From NCBI GenBank assembly GCA_021769135.1, contig JAETTM010000016.1, forward strand, positions 1 through 64,000: a stretch of 64,000 bases of DNA. The letters run 5' to 3'. This DNA is from Lachnospiraceae bacterium. GTDB lineage: Bacteria; Bacillota; Clostridia; Lachnospirales; Lachnospiraceae. The notes beneath the pieces are model-generated. The model was not told the origin of the DNA, ran no database searches, and saw only the letters and a list, made by a program, of their open reading frames with translations. Positions 48,850 to 57,787 of this stretch are shown piece after piece. A program made the translations under genes and the position numbers. Numbering within the stretch: the first letter of the stretch is position 1; each line of letters begins with the position of its first letter.

Positions 48850-49044
48850 TAATTCCATAAAATTTCATTGCCAGCATAGGAACGTTATGCTATACTTCGT
48901 ATAAAGCATATTTCTTAATATTCATTTCAGAAGAATTCTAATACTCTTTGAGCATTCCAGGAAATAAGTGCTTTACAATTCAGACAACAAACAGTATAAG
49001 CGGGGGATTTCCAGGATGTCTCCTGCGGGAGGGAGAAAGAGGAT

Positions 49045-50031
49045 ATGGATAAAGATGCGATTAACAAACGTTATCTGTCCGATAACAGGCGTTATGCGGA
49101 TTTGATAAATGGTTTTGTATTTCATGGAGAACAGGCCATTCAGCCAGAGGCGCTGATGGACATGGATTCACAAAACGGAATGTGGCATACGGCATTGGAA
49201 AAAGAAAATAGTGGGAACGATGAGAAGCCTGCTGTCAGGAAATCGGGAAGACATGGAAGAGGAAGCCGCAGGAAGGGCTACCGCGATTTGGTGAGGAAAG
49301 CCGCCATAGGCATAAATTTTGCTGTCATAGGGATTGAGAAGCAAGAAGAGGTACATTACCTGATGCCTTTGCGGATTATGGGTTATGATGTGGCAGAATA
49401 CGAACGTCAGGCTGCAATAATCAGGAAAGAGGTTCAGGAGCAGAAAACGGGAAGGGTGAGCGGTGCAGAGTTTTTATCCGGATTTAAGAAGGACAGTCGG
49501 CTCTATCCCTGTATTACGCTTGTATTATACTTTGGCGAGGAATGGGATGGCAGCCATGACCTCCACGGAATTATAGATTTTACGGATATCCCTGAAAAAC
49601 TGAAAGGTATGGTGAATAATTACCATATTCATTTCTTAGATGTAAGGAAGCTGGAAAATACGGATATATTTCGAACGGATATAAAGCAGGTCTTCGACTT
49701 CATCCGCTATTCAAAAAATAAAAAGAAATTGAGTGAACTGGTAGAAGGGGATGCCGCTTATAAGGAAATGGATGAAGATGCCTATGACATGATAGCAGCA
49801 TATGCAAATGCAAAAGAAATGGTTAATGTGAAAAAAGGAAACCGGAAGAAAGGAAAAGTGAACATGTGTGAAGCTTTAGAAGAAATGATTGAGGATGGCA
49901 GAAAAGAAGGACAAGACAGAATTAATAAATTGAACTTGAAGCTGACCCAGGACGGGCGGATGGACGATTTGGTGAAATCCTTTCAGGATATGAATTTGCA
50001 AAAACAGTTGCTGGAAGAATATCATTTATAG
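49045..50031 (+). CDS. Rpn-family / PD-(D/E)XK putative transposase-like nuclease (second, divergent)
   Basis: FHGEQAIQPEAL...RDLVRKAAIGINFAVIGIEKQEEVHYLMPLRIMGYDVAEYERQ...; YPCITLVLYFGEEWDG; KQVFDFIRYSKNKKKL. Confidence 0.75.
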   Translation: MDKDAINKRYLSDNRRYADLINGFVFHGEQAIQPEALMDMDSQNGMWHTALEKENSGNDEKPAVRKSGRHGRGSRRKGYRDLVRKAAIGINFAVIGIEKQEEVHYLMPLRIMGYDVAEYERQAAIIRKEVQEQKTGRVSGAEFLSGFKKDSRLYPCITLVLYFGEEWDGSHDLHGIIDFTDIPEKLKGMVNNYHIHFLDVRKLENTDIFRTDIKQVFDFIRYSKNKKKLSELVEGDAAYKEMDEDAYDMIAAYANAKEMVNVKKGNRKKGKVNMCEALEEMIEDGRKEGQDRINKLNLKLTQDGRMDDLVKSFQDMNLQKQLLEEYHL

Positions 50032-50099
50032 ATATATCATATTAAAATGGCATGATGTTTTCAAATATTAATATGCCAGGAAAGGCTTAGGAGGAATTC

Positions 50100-50795
50100 A
50101 TGGCAAAGAAGAAGTTTTATGCGGTCAGGGAAGGGCTGCAGACAGGGATATATGAAAGCTGGCAGGAATGCCAGGCAGTAATTGACGGTTACAGCAATGC
50201 GGAATATAAAAGCTTTTCCACAAGGGAAGAAGCGGAGCGCTATATGGGCGGAATTGATGTGGATAAGGAGGCGGAAATGGCAAGGCTGGAACCGGCGGGA
50301 TGCAAGCCGGAACTGGTTTTGGAAGAGGGGGAAATGCCTGCCAGCCCGTCGAAGGTAATCGCTTATGTGGATGGAAGCTACGAGGATAAGCTGAAGAAAT
50401 ATTCCTTTGGCTGCATTATTATAACGCCCTCCGGGGAGGTGATTAAGGAGTCCGGAAATGGAAATAATCCGGCATCTTTGGCAATACGCAACGTGGCGGG
50501 GGAAATGCTGGGCGCAATGTATGCGGTAAAATGGGCGATGATTAACGGTTATAAGGAAATTGAACTTAGATATGACTATGCAGGGATTGAAAAGTGGGTG
50601 CAAGGGGAATGGAGAGCCAAAAATGAACTGGCACAGAAATATGCGGCGGCTATGAACGAATGGAAAAAAAATATACATATTTCCTTTTTAAAGATTGCAG
50701 CCCATTCCAATAACAAGTATAATGATATGGCAGATGAACTGGCCAAGTCGGCGCTTCTTAACGCTGATGGGATTCCCAAAATCAGAAGGATGTAA
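50100..50795 (+). CDS. Ribonuclease HI-like protein with N-terminal viroplasmin (caulimovirus) domain
   Basis: KKFYAVREGLQTGIYESWQECQAVIDGYSNAEYKSFSTREEAERYM; VIAYVDGSYEDKLKKYSFG...; ELRYDYAGIEKWVQGEWRAKNE; HSNNKYNDMADELAK. Confidence 0.92.
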   Translation: MAKKKFYAVREGLQTGIYESWQECQAVIDGYSNAEYKSFSTREEAERYMGGIDVDKEAEMARLEPAGCKPELVLEEGEMPASPSKVIAYVDGSYEDKLKKYSFGCIIITPSGEVIKESGNGNNPASLAIRNVAGEMLGAMYAVKWAMINGYKEIELRYDYAGIEKWVQGEWRAKNELAQKYAAAMNEWKKNIHISFLKIAAHSNNKYNDMADELAKSALLNADGIPKIRRM

Positions 50796-50804
50796 AATGT
50801 TTAG

Positions 50805-50938
50805 GAAGAGAACTTGCGGAACTGGAAAAACAGCAAGCATCCGGACAATGCCCCGAAGAATTTCAGGACGCAAAGCGGCCGGAAATTGCTTCGCGATAAA
50901 GGGCATTGGTAGGATGTTTGCGGAACTGGAATAGGAGG
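50805..50938 (+). repeat. Copy D of structured intergenic repeat
   Basis: Stem GCAAGCATCC/GGATGTTTGC (50833-50842/50912-50921); CAATGCCC/GGGCATTG (50846-50853/50901-50908); then GGAACTGGAATAGGAGG. Confidence 0.8.
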
Positions 50939-50945
50939 ACTTAGT

Positions 50946-51320
50946 ATGGAATATAAGGAAAGAAAACGGCTGTTGCTTTTCGGGCTGCCATGGACATTCA
51001 CGAAGTATACGGTGAGGGAAGAGGATGTGGTAATCAACGATGGCCTGCTAAAAACCCATGAAAATAACTGTTATATGTATAAGATACAGGATGTGGAGCT
51101 GCAGAAATCGTTGGCGGAAAGGATATTCGGCCTTGGAACGGTAATCTGCTACACGGGGGATACCACCCATCCCAAGCTTATGCTGGAACGGATAAAAAAT
51201 GCCAGGGAAATTAAGGATTACATATTGAAGGCATCGGAGGAAGCCAGGAGAAAGCGGAGGACGCTGAACACTTTGGATATAGGCTCCGATGGGCTGGATG
51301 ATGCGGACTTAGGTGACTAA
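50946..51320 (+). CDS. PH-domain-containing protein (bacterial PH type)
   Basis: RLLLFGLPWTFTKYTVREEDVVINDGLLKTHENNCYMYKIQDVELQKSLAERIFGLGTVICYTGDT...LERIKNAREIKDYI. Confidence 0.75.
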   Translation: MEYKERKRLLLFGLPWTFTKYTVREEDVVINDGLLKTHENNCYMYKIQDVELQKSLAERIFGLGTVICYTGDTTHPKLMLERIKNAREIKDYILKASEEARRKRRTLNTLDIGSDGLDDADLGD

Positions 51321-51395
51321 AAGCAGGAGGATATTCCTGATATGCGCCAGAGTACTGCAGGGGAACCGGCCCGCATGCAGGAATTAGCCGGTTAT

Positions 51396-51485
51396 AAAGA
51401 ATCGCTGGATTATGAAGAATTATCAGGTTATAAAGAATTGTCAGATTATGAAGAATCGTCAGATTATGAAGAATCGTCAGATTCT
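51396..51485 (+). repeat. 18-bp tandem repeat ((Y-K/E-E-x-S/L-x)n when read + frame)
   Basis: Units of TATGAAGAATCGTCAGAT and variants, five consecutive; encodes YKESLDYEELSGYKELSDYEESSDYEESSD in ORF 51342..51536. Confidence 0.75.
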
Positions 51486-51868
51486 TTAAGAAGCCGCTCA
51501 AAGAGCAGGCCGGCGAAGATCCAGCAGGGCAGATAGTCCAGGCGTATGATTTTTTTAATATTCCATCTTGAACGTTCATAGTTCCAGGGGCATAATTCCC
51601 GGCGCATTAAAAGGGAACCGGTGATGAATTCGCCGGTGAAAATAAGCAGCGCATAGAGGAAGCCGCGTACAAGAAAATGAAATTTTTTTACAATCCGGCA
51701 TACGGGGGCAAGAAAAGCGGCCATGCCATAAATGGGAAACATCCAGACAGAGGTATTCCCGCTTAAGGTGAATTCCCTCCGGCGGAATGAGTTTAAGGCT
51801 GTAAAGCTAATTTCTAGGCACCAGCCGAGAATGCCGCAGTGGATAAAATTGTGCAATAGTTTTCTCAT
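51464..51868 (-). CDS. Small CmpB-family putative ABC-transporter permease-like membrane protein
   Basis: MRKLLHNFIHCGILGWCLEISFTALNSFRRREFTLSGNTSVWMFPIYGMAAFLAPVCRI; start chosen at internal Met of ORF 51464..51976. Confidence 0.7.
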   Translation of the reverse strand: MRKLLHNFIHCGILGWCLEISFTALNSFRRREFTLSGNTSVWMFPIYGMAAFLAPVCRIVKKFHFLVRGFLYALLIFTGEFITGSLLMRRELCPWNYERSRWNIKKIIRLDYLPCWIFAGLLFERLLKESDDSS

Positions 51869-51956
51869 AAGGATATCTTTCCCATATTCGCCATGTTTAT
51901 GCAGGGGGATAAAGGAATGGTTTTCAGAAAATATAAAAATAGAAAGGTATAAGGGA

Positions 51957-52922
51957 ATGGGTATAAACTTTGACAAACCGCATTTGTGGAAACAGGATAT
52001 TATTCAATCTGTGGATTTATATAATGCATGGTTTATGGACTTTGCTCCTACAGCGTTTAGACAAACCCGCATTACAACAGCAAAGAGTGTCGCAAAAGCC
52101 TTGAAGGAAACAGACTATCTAAACAATGTTTCGCCGGAAGTATTGCAGAAATATCCAGAGGTTTTACCTATTTTGAGAATGTCCACCTGCCCCCCAATAG
52201 CAAGAGACAGATTAGTTGGATTAGCTGGGGTTTCAAAGAGTCTTGTGCAGAATATGGAAAATTTCGAAAATCCTCATATTTCACCGAGGATACAAAAGGA
52301 AAAGCTGATAATTGAGTTACAGAAAATATCCGACATTATTATTAAAATGGCTGACCCCGATATTTTTACATGGCTTTCGGAAAAGCGAAATCCGGATGAA
52401 ACGGAAATTATGCGTTCATCTACTATAGTGGCTGATAGGCTATGCGGAGCTGTTGCGGACCCCATAATCCGTAACGCGCAAGAAAAGCGGCAGCTTGCAG
52501 CAATAAAAGAACTATTAGAGAATAAAGGATATAATTTATCAGAAAATAGAATAAAGTATGATGAAATGAACCCCGGTTCATTTTCGTTTCATACAAATGT
52601 GCCTGTAAATGTAGCAGGAGAACAGGGCAAAATAGTCAATATCCCTGTTGATGTTGCAATTATGCCATTCACAGCAAAATATGGCGATATGCCTTTGCTT
52701 TTAGAGGCAAAATCGGCAGGTGACTTTGCAAATGTGAACAAGAGGCGTAAAGAAGAAGCTGTAAAAATGCAGCAATTAAGAACTACATACGGAAATAATG
52801 TATCCTATTCGCTATTTTTGTGTGGTTACTTTGACTCCGGATATTTGGGCTATGAAGCGGCAGAGGGGATAGATTGGATATGGGAACACAGAATAAAGGA
52901 CATGGAACAATTAGGAATTTAA
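51957..52922 (+). CDS. XamI-like type II restriction endonuclease
   Basis: MGINFDKPHLWKQDIIQSVDLYNAWFMDFAPTAFRQTRI...VAVDVAIMPF/LLLEAKSAGD region; directly coupled to an adenine methylase gene; family recognised by eye only. Confidence 0.65.
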   Translation: MGINFDKPHLWKQDIIQSVDLYNAWFMDFAPTAFRQTRITTAKSVAKALKETDYLNNVSPEVLQKYPEVLPILRMSTCPPIARDRLVGLAGVSKSLVQNMENFENPHISPRIQKEKLIIELQKISDIIIKMADPDIFTWLSEKRNPDETEIMRSSTIVADRLCGAVADPIIRNAQEKRQLAAIKELLENKGYNLSENRIKYDEMNPGSFSFHTNVPVNVAGEQGKIVNIPVDVAIMPFTAKYGDMPLLLEAKSAGDFANVNKRRKEEAVKMQQLRTTYGNNVSYSLFLCGYFDSGYLGYEAAEGIDWIWEHRIKDMEQLGI

Positions 52923-54433
52923 AAGACATAGAGAAAGCTCGCTCTAGCAGACAGAAATCGATTGACAAGAAAAAGAATATGGAAGAACGTCGTAGGTTTG
53001 GACAGTTTTCAACCCCCTATGAATTGGCAAAAGAAATAGTTTCATTTGGGCTTGGCCTTTTAGATACTGATGAAATTACATTTTTGGAACCGTGTATAGG
53101 AAGCGGTGCGTTTTATTCAGCCCTCTTAAATACAATAACTGATGATTATATTATTAAGTCCGCAACAGGAATAGAAATAGACTCTGTATATTTTGAATGT
53201 GCAAAAAGCCTTTGGTGCGATACGGGCATAAATATTATCAATGATAATTTTGCGGATGTAAAGCCTGATAGGAAGTATAATTTTGTTCTGACTAATCCGC
53301 CGTATGTACGTCACCATTACTTGGCGCAAGATGAAAAAAAACATTTAGAAGAAGCAGGAAAAAAAGAAACGGGAATTGCATTATCTGGATTGGCTGGATT
53401 ATACTGTCATTTTATTTTGTTAGCAAACAAATGGCTTGCCCCAAACGCTATATGCGGCTGGCTTGTTCCAAGTGAGTTTATGGACGTGAATTATGGTAGC
53501 GCAATGAAAGATTATTTGCTGAATCATGTTCATTTGCTTAGAGTACACCGCTATGACCCGGATAATTCTATGTTTTCAGATGCTTTAGTTTCATCTTGTG
53601 TTATATGGTTCAAAAATGAAGTTGTTGCTTATGATTATGATGTAGAATTTACTTTTAGCGGCACGCATAATAAACCGATGCAAAAAAAACAAGTAAAAAA
53701 ATCAGAATTGATGAAAGAGCGTAAATGGACGCGTTTCCCTAAAAAAGAAATACGAAGCGAAGAAATTGATGGGGCGACATTGGGAGATTTTTTTGAAATA
53801 AAACGAGGGCTTGCAACAGGAGATAACAATTTCTTTATTATGAGCCGGGATAAAATAGCAGAGTTGGGCATGGATATGTCATTTTTTAAGCCTATCCTGC
53901 CAAGTCCCAGATACTTGAAAACAAATTTTATAGGCTCCGATAGGAATGGGATACCGCAAATTGACCCGCAATATTTTTTGCTGGATTGTGTACTATCCGA
54001 ACAGGAACTTGAAAAAAAATCTCCTGCAACATGGGATTATTTGCAAAGCGGAGTAGAAAAAACAAGCAAAAAGTATCTTTGCAAGAGTAGAAAAAAATGG
54101 TATTGGCAGGAACAAAGAGAATCGACCTATTTTTTGTGCTCATATATGGGGCGGGGTAAAGGTAACAGTTCTCCTATTCGATTTATATTAAACCTATCAA
54201 AAGCAGTGGCAACCAATTCATATTTAATGCTTTACCCGAAAGCCCATTTACAACAGACTATTTTAGCAAAGCCCGATTCCGTGTATAAGATATGGGAAAT
54301 TCTCAAGAGTATTGATGGAAATGAGATTGAAGAAGAAGGACGCGTTTATGGAGGAGGACTAAAGAAAATTGAACCAAGAGAACTGGCAAAAGTTCCGTGC
54401 TGCGATTTGATAGACCTTTGCATGGCGAAATAA
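52874..54433 (+). CDS. N6-adenine DNA methyltransferase (Eco57I/XamI-like class)
   Basis: RRRFGQFSTPYELAKEIV; FLEPCIGSGAFYSALL; FVLTNPPYVRHHYL catalytic NPPY motif. Confidence 0.9.
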   Translation: MDMGTQNKGHGTIRNLKDIEKARSSRQKSIDKKKNMEERRRFGQFSTPYELAKEIVSFGLGLLDTDEITFLEPCIGSGAFYSALLNTITDDYIIKSATGIEIDSVYFECAKSLWCDTGINIINDNFADVKPDRKYNFVLTNPPYVRHHYLAQDEKKHLEEAGKKETGIALSGLAGLYCHFILLANKWLAPNAICGWLVPSEFMDVNYGSAMKDYLLNHVHLLRVHRYDPDNSMFSDALVSSCVIWFKNEVVAYDYDVEFTFSGTHNKPMQKKQVKKSELMKERKWTRFPKKEIRSEEIDGATLGDFFEIKRGLATGDNNFFIMSRDKIAELGMDMSFFKPILPSPRYLKTNFIGSDRNGIPQIDPQYFLLDCVLSEQELEKKSPATWDYLQSGVEKTSKKYLCKSRKKWYWQEQRESTYFLCSYMGRGKGNSSPIRFILNLSKAVATNSYLMLYPKAHLQQTILAKPDSVYKIWEILKSIDGNEIEEEGRVYGGGLKKIEPRELAKVPCCDLIDLCMAK

Positions 54434-54594
54434 AACCAATATACGGAACTGCAAAGACTTATAAGAAGAGTTTCGGTTGTATAATTAATAAAAAAAACAT
54501 AAAAATATTAAATAATTATAAAGTTTTTATTTGACATAAGGGTGCATTCATTCTATTATGTATTATGTGGTGAAAAACTTAATACTTTTACAAA

Positions 54595-54650
54595 AACAGC
54601 ATATTCCCGGAATGGCTTTTTATAGGAATATGCGGAACTGGAATAGGAGG
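54595..54650 (+). repeat. Copy E (shortened) of structured intergenic repeat ahead of ECF S-component
   Basis: AACAGCATATTCCCGG...AGGAATATGCGGAACTGGAATAGGAGG; stem GCATATTCC/GGAATATGC (54599-54607/54625-54633). Confidence 0.7.
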
Positions 54651-54658
54651 ACATACAT

Positions 54659-55234
54659 ATGTCAAAAGAAAAACGCAGTGTAAAATCTTTATTGTTAGGA
54701 ACATGGAATACGAAAACCATTGTGGGTATCGCTATCGGCGCAGCCTTGTTCGGGGTATTGATGGTATTTGGCGGCATCAGGGTGGCGACGAATACTTCCC
54801 TCACATCGGCAATGGTGGTAGTAGTGGTAGTAGGCGCTTTGTTTGGGCCTTTGGCAGCAGGGCTTGGAAATGTAATTGCGGATTTAATCAGCGGATATGG
54901 GTTCTGGTTTGACTGGTCTATCGGCAATGCAGTGCTTGGCTTTTTCGTAGGGCTTCTGCCTCTTTACGGCGCACGCATTGAGGAAGGCATTTTCCAGGTA
55001 AAGCATGCAATTATTTATACGATACTTTGCATTTTGGGCAATGCGCTGGCTTTCGGCATTGTAACGCCCATATTTACCGTACTGTTCTTCTCATCGGAGT
55101 TGACAATTACATGGATTCAGGCATTCAGCGCAATTATCTCCAATGCGTCCATATTGGTTATTATCGGGATTCCGGTATTGTTCCTGCTTGCCAAGAGAAA
55201 CGCTCGTGCCACTAATTTATCGAAGGAAGACTAA
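54659..55234 (+). CDS. ECF transporter S component (UPF0397-like)
   Basis: TIVGIAIGAALFGVLMVFGGIRVATNTSLTSAMVVVVVVGALFGPLAAGLGNVIADLISGYGFWFDWSIGNAVLGFFVGLL; followed by ATPase and T component. Confidence 0.88.
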   Translation: MSKEKRSVKSLLLGTWNTKTIVGIAIGAALFGVLMVFGGIRVATNTSLTSAMVVVVVVGALFGPLAAGLGNVIADLISGYGFWFDWSIGNAVLGFFVGLLPLYGARIEEGIFQVKHAIIYTILCILGNALAFGIVTPIFTVLFFSSELTITWIQAFSAIISNASILVIIGIPVLFLLAKRNARATNLSKED

Positions 55235-56937
55235 TGAAAACACCTGTTATTGAATTTAAAGATTTCAGCTTCCGTTACAAATCACAGACGGAAGAAACAT
55301 TGCATGATATTAATCTTACCATATACGAAGGGGAGAAGGTGCTGCTCCTTGGCTCCAGCGGAAGCGGGAAAACCACGCTGGGTAATTGCGTCAATGGGCT
55401 GATACCTTTTTCCTTTCCTGGCGAGATAAAAGGAAGCTGCAAGATATGCGGGAAGGAAACTCAGGAAGAAAGTATCTTTGCCATCAGCAGTTCTGTCGGC
55501 ACTGTGCAGCAGGATACGGATGCCCAGTTCGTGGGGCTGTCCGTAGGGGAAGATATCGCATTTTCCCTGGAAAATGATGCGGTGCCCAGGACAGAAATGC
55601 TTCCTAAGGTGGCCGGGGCAGCCAGGGTGGTGGGGATGGAGGAGTTCTTAGGGGAACTTCCCTACAGCCTGTCCGGCGGGCAGAAGCAGAAGGTGGCTTT
55701 GGCTGGAATTTTGCATAACAATGTAAAAATTCTTCTTTTTGATGAGCCATTGGCAGCCCTTGACCCGGCCATGGGAATGGCGGCGGTGGATTTAATCGAT
55801 CAGGTTTATAAGGCCCAGGAGAAGACTGTGCTGATTATTGAGCACAGGCTGGAAGATGTGCTGTACCGCCATGTGGACCGTATTATCCTGATGCACGAAG
55901 GGAGAATTCTGATGGATACTACGCCGGACGAACTGCTTTCCTCCGATATCCTGAAGGAAAAGGGCATCCGGGAACCTCTTTATATCAGTGCCCTGAAGCA
56001 TACGGGTATACGCTTTTCCGAAAAAGAGCATCTGGAAGATATTGAAGAACTGGATTATGAGAAGTATAAGGGGCCGCTGCAGCAGGCGTTCCATAATGTG
56101 AAAATCGAGCGGAGGGAACCGGAGGGGGAAATCCTGCTAAATGTGAAAAACGTGGATTTCTTTTACGGTGAGCATCAGGTATTGAAAGATGTCAGCTTTT
56201 CAGTCCGCAAAGGGGAGAGGATTTCCATTGTAGGTAAAAACGGCGCGGGAAAATCCACCATTGCCAGATTGATTTGCGGCATTATCCGTCCGAAAAGCGG
56301 GGAAGTGCAGCTGAAGGGCCAGAACTATATGAAAATGTCCATCCGTGAAATCGGCAGGATGGTAGGGTATGTAATGCAGAACCCGAACCAGATGATTGTG
56401 AAAGATATGATACGGGATGAGGTAGAGCTGGCTATGAAGCTGAACGGCTTCACCGAAGGCGTGGAAGAACGTTCGGAAGAAGTATTGAAGATGTGCGGGC
56501 TATATGCGATGCGCAACTGGCCGGTATCCGTGTTGAGTTATGGGCAGAAAAAACGAATTACCATTGCTTCGATTCTTATATTGAAGCCGGAAGTGATTAT
56601 CCTGGACGAGCCTACGGCGGGGCAGGATTACAAGCATTATACGGAGATTATGAATTTCCTGGAAGGGCTGAACCGGGATTATAATATTACGATTTTATTT
56701 ATTACCCATGATATGCATCTGGCCATCGAATATACGGATCGTTCCATCGTATTTGCCGATGGGGAATGCATCGCCGACGGGCCGGTTTATTCCGTGCTTT
56801 CCAATGACGATATTATCCGCAGGGCCAATCTGAAAAAGACTTCCTTGGTAACGCTGGCGGAGCATACGGGGCTGAATCCGGAAACCTTTATCTATAATTT
56901 TATCGAAACGGAAAGAAAGGCGAGACAAAATGGATGA
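55234..56937 (+). CDS. ECF transporter double ATPase (two fused ABC domains)
   Basis: Two Walker A motifs (GSSGSGKTTLGN, GKNGAGKSTIAR) and two signature regions (LSGGQKQK, LSYGQKKR). Confidence 0.95.
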   Translation: MKTPVIEFKDFSFRYKSQTEETLHDINLTIYEGEKVLLLGSSGSGKTTLGNCVNGLIPFSFPGEIKGSCKICGKETQEESIFAISSSVGTVQQDTDAQFVGLSVGEDIAFSLENDAVPRTEMLPKVAGAARVVGMEEFLGELPYSLSGGQKQKVALAGILHNNVKILLFDEPLAALDPAMGMAAVDLIDQVYKAQEKTVLIIEHRLEDVLYRHVDRIILMHEGRILMDTTPDELLSSDILKEKGIREPLYISALKHTGIRFSEKEHLEDIEELDYEKYKGPLQQAFHNVKIERREPEGEILLNVKNVDFFYGEHQVLKDVSFSVRKGERISIVGKNGAGKSTIARLICGIIRPKSGEVQLKGQNYMKMSIREIGRMVGYVMQNPNQMIVKDMIRDEVELAMKLNGFTEGVEERSEEVLKMCGLYAMRNWPVSVLSYGQKKRITIASILILKPEVIILDEPTAGQDYKHYTEIMNFLEGLNRDYNITILFITHDMHLAIEYTDRSIVFADGECIADGPVYSVLSNDDIIRRANLKKTSLVTLAEHTGLNPETFIYNFIETERKARQNG

Positions 56938-57787
56938 TAAGCGTTTATTTGTGAATACTACTCCTGGAAACCGTTTCTTGGATAAATTGACCGGAAAAAC
57001 AAAAGTGAGGACATTCCTGATTTTAATAGTGCTTTTGATTGCCACCTGGGATATCAGGGTGATTCTCCCCTTTTTTATACTGAGCTGGATTGCCTTGATT
57101 TCGTTGAAGCCGGACTGGAAAAAAGTATGGGGGGTTATGGCTTTTGTGGTGGTGATGAACCTTTTCAACCTTTTTCTTGTATGGGTGGTCAGGCCGGATT
57201 ACGGGCTGAGCATATGCGGCGCTTCTACGGTTATTTTTAAATTTACGGATTTTTACATTATAACATCGGAAACGCTGTGGTATTTCATGGTGCGTTTCCT
57301 AAAGCTATTGGGAACCTTTACCATATCGCTGACCTTTATCCAGTGCATTACGCCCAGCGAAATGGCGGCAGGCTTGTACTCCTGCAAAGTTCCTTATAAA
57401 GTATGTACGATTTTTTCCATCGCCTTCCGTTATATTCCGGATATCAGCCGCGATTTCCACAGCATTAAGATATCCATGCAGATGCGGGGGATGGAATTGG
57501 ACTCCGAGAAAACGAGCCTGTGGACGCGTTTAAAACAGAATGTCCTGATTCTGGTGCCTTTGATTATTACTTCCTTTGACAGGGTGGGAAATATCGCAAA
57601 CGGTATGGACCTTAGAGGATACGGGAAAAATAAGACGCGCACTTATTATGCGGAGCACGAAGAGGGGCCGGGCGATAAGAAGATGAAAGTAGTTTATATG
57701 CTGTTCTTTGCAATTATGGTTTTTGTTATTATCTGGCGGGTTTTCTTCCCGGGAGAATATGAGGTTTGGTGCCCATGGGTAAGTTAA
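56930..57787 (+). CDS. ECF transporter T component (EcfT-like)
   Basis: Multi-TM; QMRGMELDSEKTSLWTRLKQNVLILVPLIITSFDRVGNIANGMDLRGYG. Confidence 0.92.
   Translation: MDDKRLFVNTTPGNRFLDKLTGKTKVRTFLILIVLLIATWDIRVILPFFILSWIALISLKPDWKKVWGVMAFVVVMNLFNLFLVWVVRPDYGLSICGASTVIFKFTDFYIITSETLWYFMVRFLKLLGTFTISLTFIQCITPSEMAAGLYSCKVPYKVCTIFSIAFRYIPDISRDFHSIKISMQMRGMELDSEKTSLWTRLKQNVLILVPLIITSFDRVGNIANGMDLRGYGKNKTRTYYAEHEEGPGDKKMKVVYMLFFAIMVFVIIWRVFFPGEYEVWCPWVS

Noticed and set aside
50870-50885. GGACGCAAAGC in repeat copy D resembles part of the c-di-GMP-I (GEMM) riboswitch
   Set aside because: In the other copies this apical segment is replaced by different GNRA/AAA hairpins, and the rest of the GEMM consensus is absent.
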